This document shows positions 6,364 through 6,445 of a stretch of DNA of 6,445 nucleotides, one piece after another; the stretch's first letter is position 1; each line of letters starts with the position of its first letter. The position numbers and the translations under genes are program-made. Location of the stretch: the NCBI GenBank assembly GCA_945494195.1, contig CALYVJ010000105.1, positions 1 through 6,445 on the forward strand, written 5' to 3'. The notes under the pieces are model-generated. The model was not told where the DNA came from. It ran no database searches and worked only from the letters and a program-made list of their open reading frames with translations. The stretch comes from an uncultured Selenomonas sp. (GTDB taxonomy: Bacteria; Bacillota; Negativicutes; Selenomonadales; Selenomonadaceae).

Positions 6364-6445
6364 TTAAAAATCAATATGCAGGCGAATTTGCGCTGCCTTC
6401 GAAAGTTCTACGACTATAGAATCGTCCAGCGTGATAGCTTTGCCA
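6364..6445 (-). CDS. rimP: ribosome maturation factor RimP, C-terminal fragment (5' part outside window)
   Basis: A minus-strand frame open from the window edge ends at TAA (6364-6366) and encodes the last 26 residues, running GKAITLDDSIVVELSKAAQI and then RLHIDF. A short beta-strand segment ending in a hydrophobic-charged 'I-R-L-x-I-x-F' pattern is what I expect for the C-terminal SH3-like domain of RimP, which assists 30S maturation, and rimP directly precedes nusA in most bacteria. The call rests mainly on position plus this short tail; the main domain cannot be seen. Confidence 0.82.
   Translation of the reverse strand, partial: GKAITLDDSIVVELSKAAQIRLHIDF

Larger units (their letters stand above)
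1..6445 (-). other. rimP-nusA-rnpM-ylxQ-infB-rbfA-nrnA-truB operon segment
   Basis: All eight genes share one strand. Two junctions overlap by four bases (nusA-rnpM, nrnA-truB), and the others are separated by 2 (rnpM-ylxQ), 6 (rbfA-nrnA), 19 (ylxQ-infB), 34 (infB-rbfA) and 41 (rimP-nusA) bases. No gap holds a GC-rich hairpin followed by a T run, so no internal intrinsic terminator is seen. Cotranscription is inferred from this packing and from the known conservation of the operon. In E. coli the operon is autoregulated by NusA; no comparable leader can be examined here because the 5' end is outside the window. Confidence 0.85.

Noticed and set aside
5534..6367. A 277-codon plus-strand open frame opposite nusA
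   Set aside because: It is the antisense shadow of nusA. It shows no recognisable domain and crosses the nusA start and ribosome binding site.

Overview
The window is a single block of minus-strand genes packed almost end to end: the conserved bacterial rimP-nusA-infB operon for transcription elongation, translation initiation and ribosome maturation. Read in transcription order (right to left) it holds the 3' end of rimP, nusA, rnpM (ylxR), a ylxQ-type L7Ae-family gene, infB, rbfA, nrnA (DHH phosphoesterase) and truB, which runs off the left edge. Longer plus-strand open frames are antisense shadows. I see no mobile element, CRISPR array, tRNA or rRNA, and no convincing promoter or terminator. 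The real promoter probably lies upstream of rimP, outside the window.

The content points to the Firmicutes (Bacillota) lineage in the broad sense. NusA is the short form without C-terminal acidic repeats, the rnpM-ylxQ pair sits between nusA and infB, and nrnA lies between rbfA and truB, an arrangement I associate with anaerobic Firmicutes. Mixed base composition and the Asn/Arg-rich IF2 linker would fit a Negativicutes (Selenomonas-like) organism, but this placement is an inference from memory, not a search result.

Layout: 6364-6445 rimP end; 6323-6363 short gap with the nusA ribosome binding site; 5186-6322 nusA (TTG start); 4896-5189 rnpM, overlapping nusA by four bases; 4573-4893 ylxQ; 2160-4553 infB; 1748-2125 rbfA (ATG preferred over a GTG six bases upstream); 791-1741 nrnA; 1-794 truB, overlapping nrnA by four bases. 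Every gene has a recognisable purine-rich ribosome binding site, and the spacings (-4 to about 41 bases) suggest one cotranscribed, partly translationally coupled unit.

The genes work together as follows. RimP and RbfA mature the 30S subunit. NusA controls pausing, termination and antitermination. RnpM and YlxQ are small RNA-binding proteins. IF2 delivers initiator tRNA and promotes subunit joining. NrnA removes the short oligoribonucleotides left by RNA decay. TruB modifies U55 of tRNA. I found no undescribed system. The most unusual element is the Asn/Arg-rich, three-residue-periodic linker of IF2; smaller points are an IF2 C-terminal tail, start-codon choices and a cysteine quartet in RnpM.
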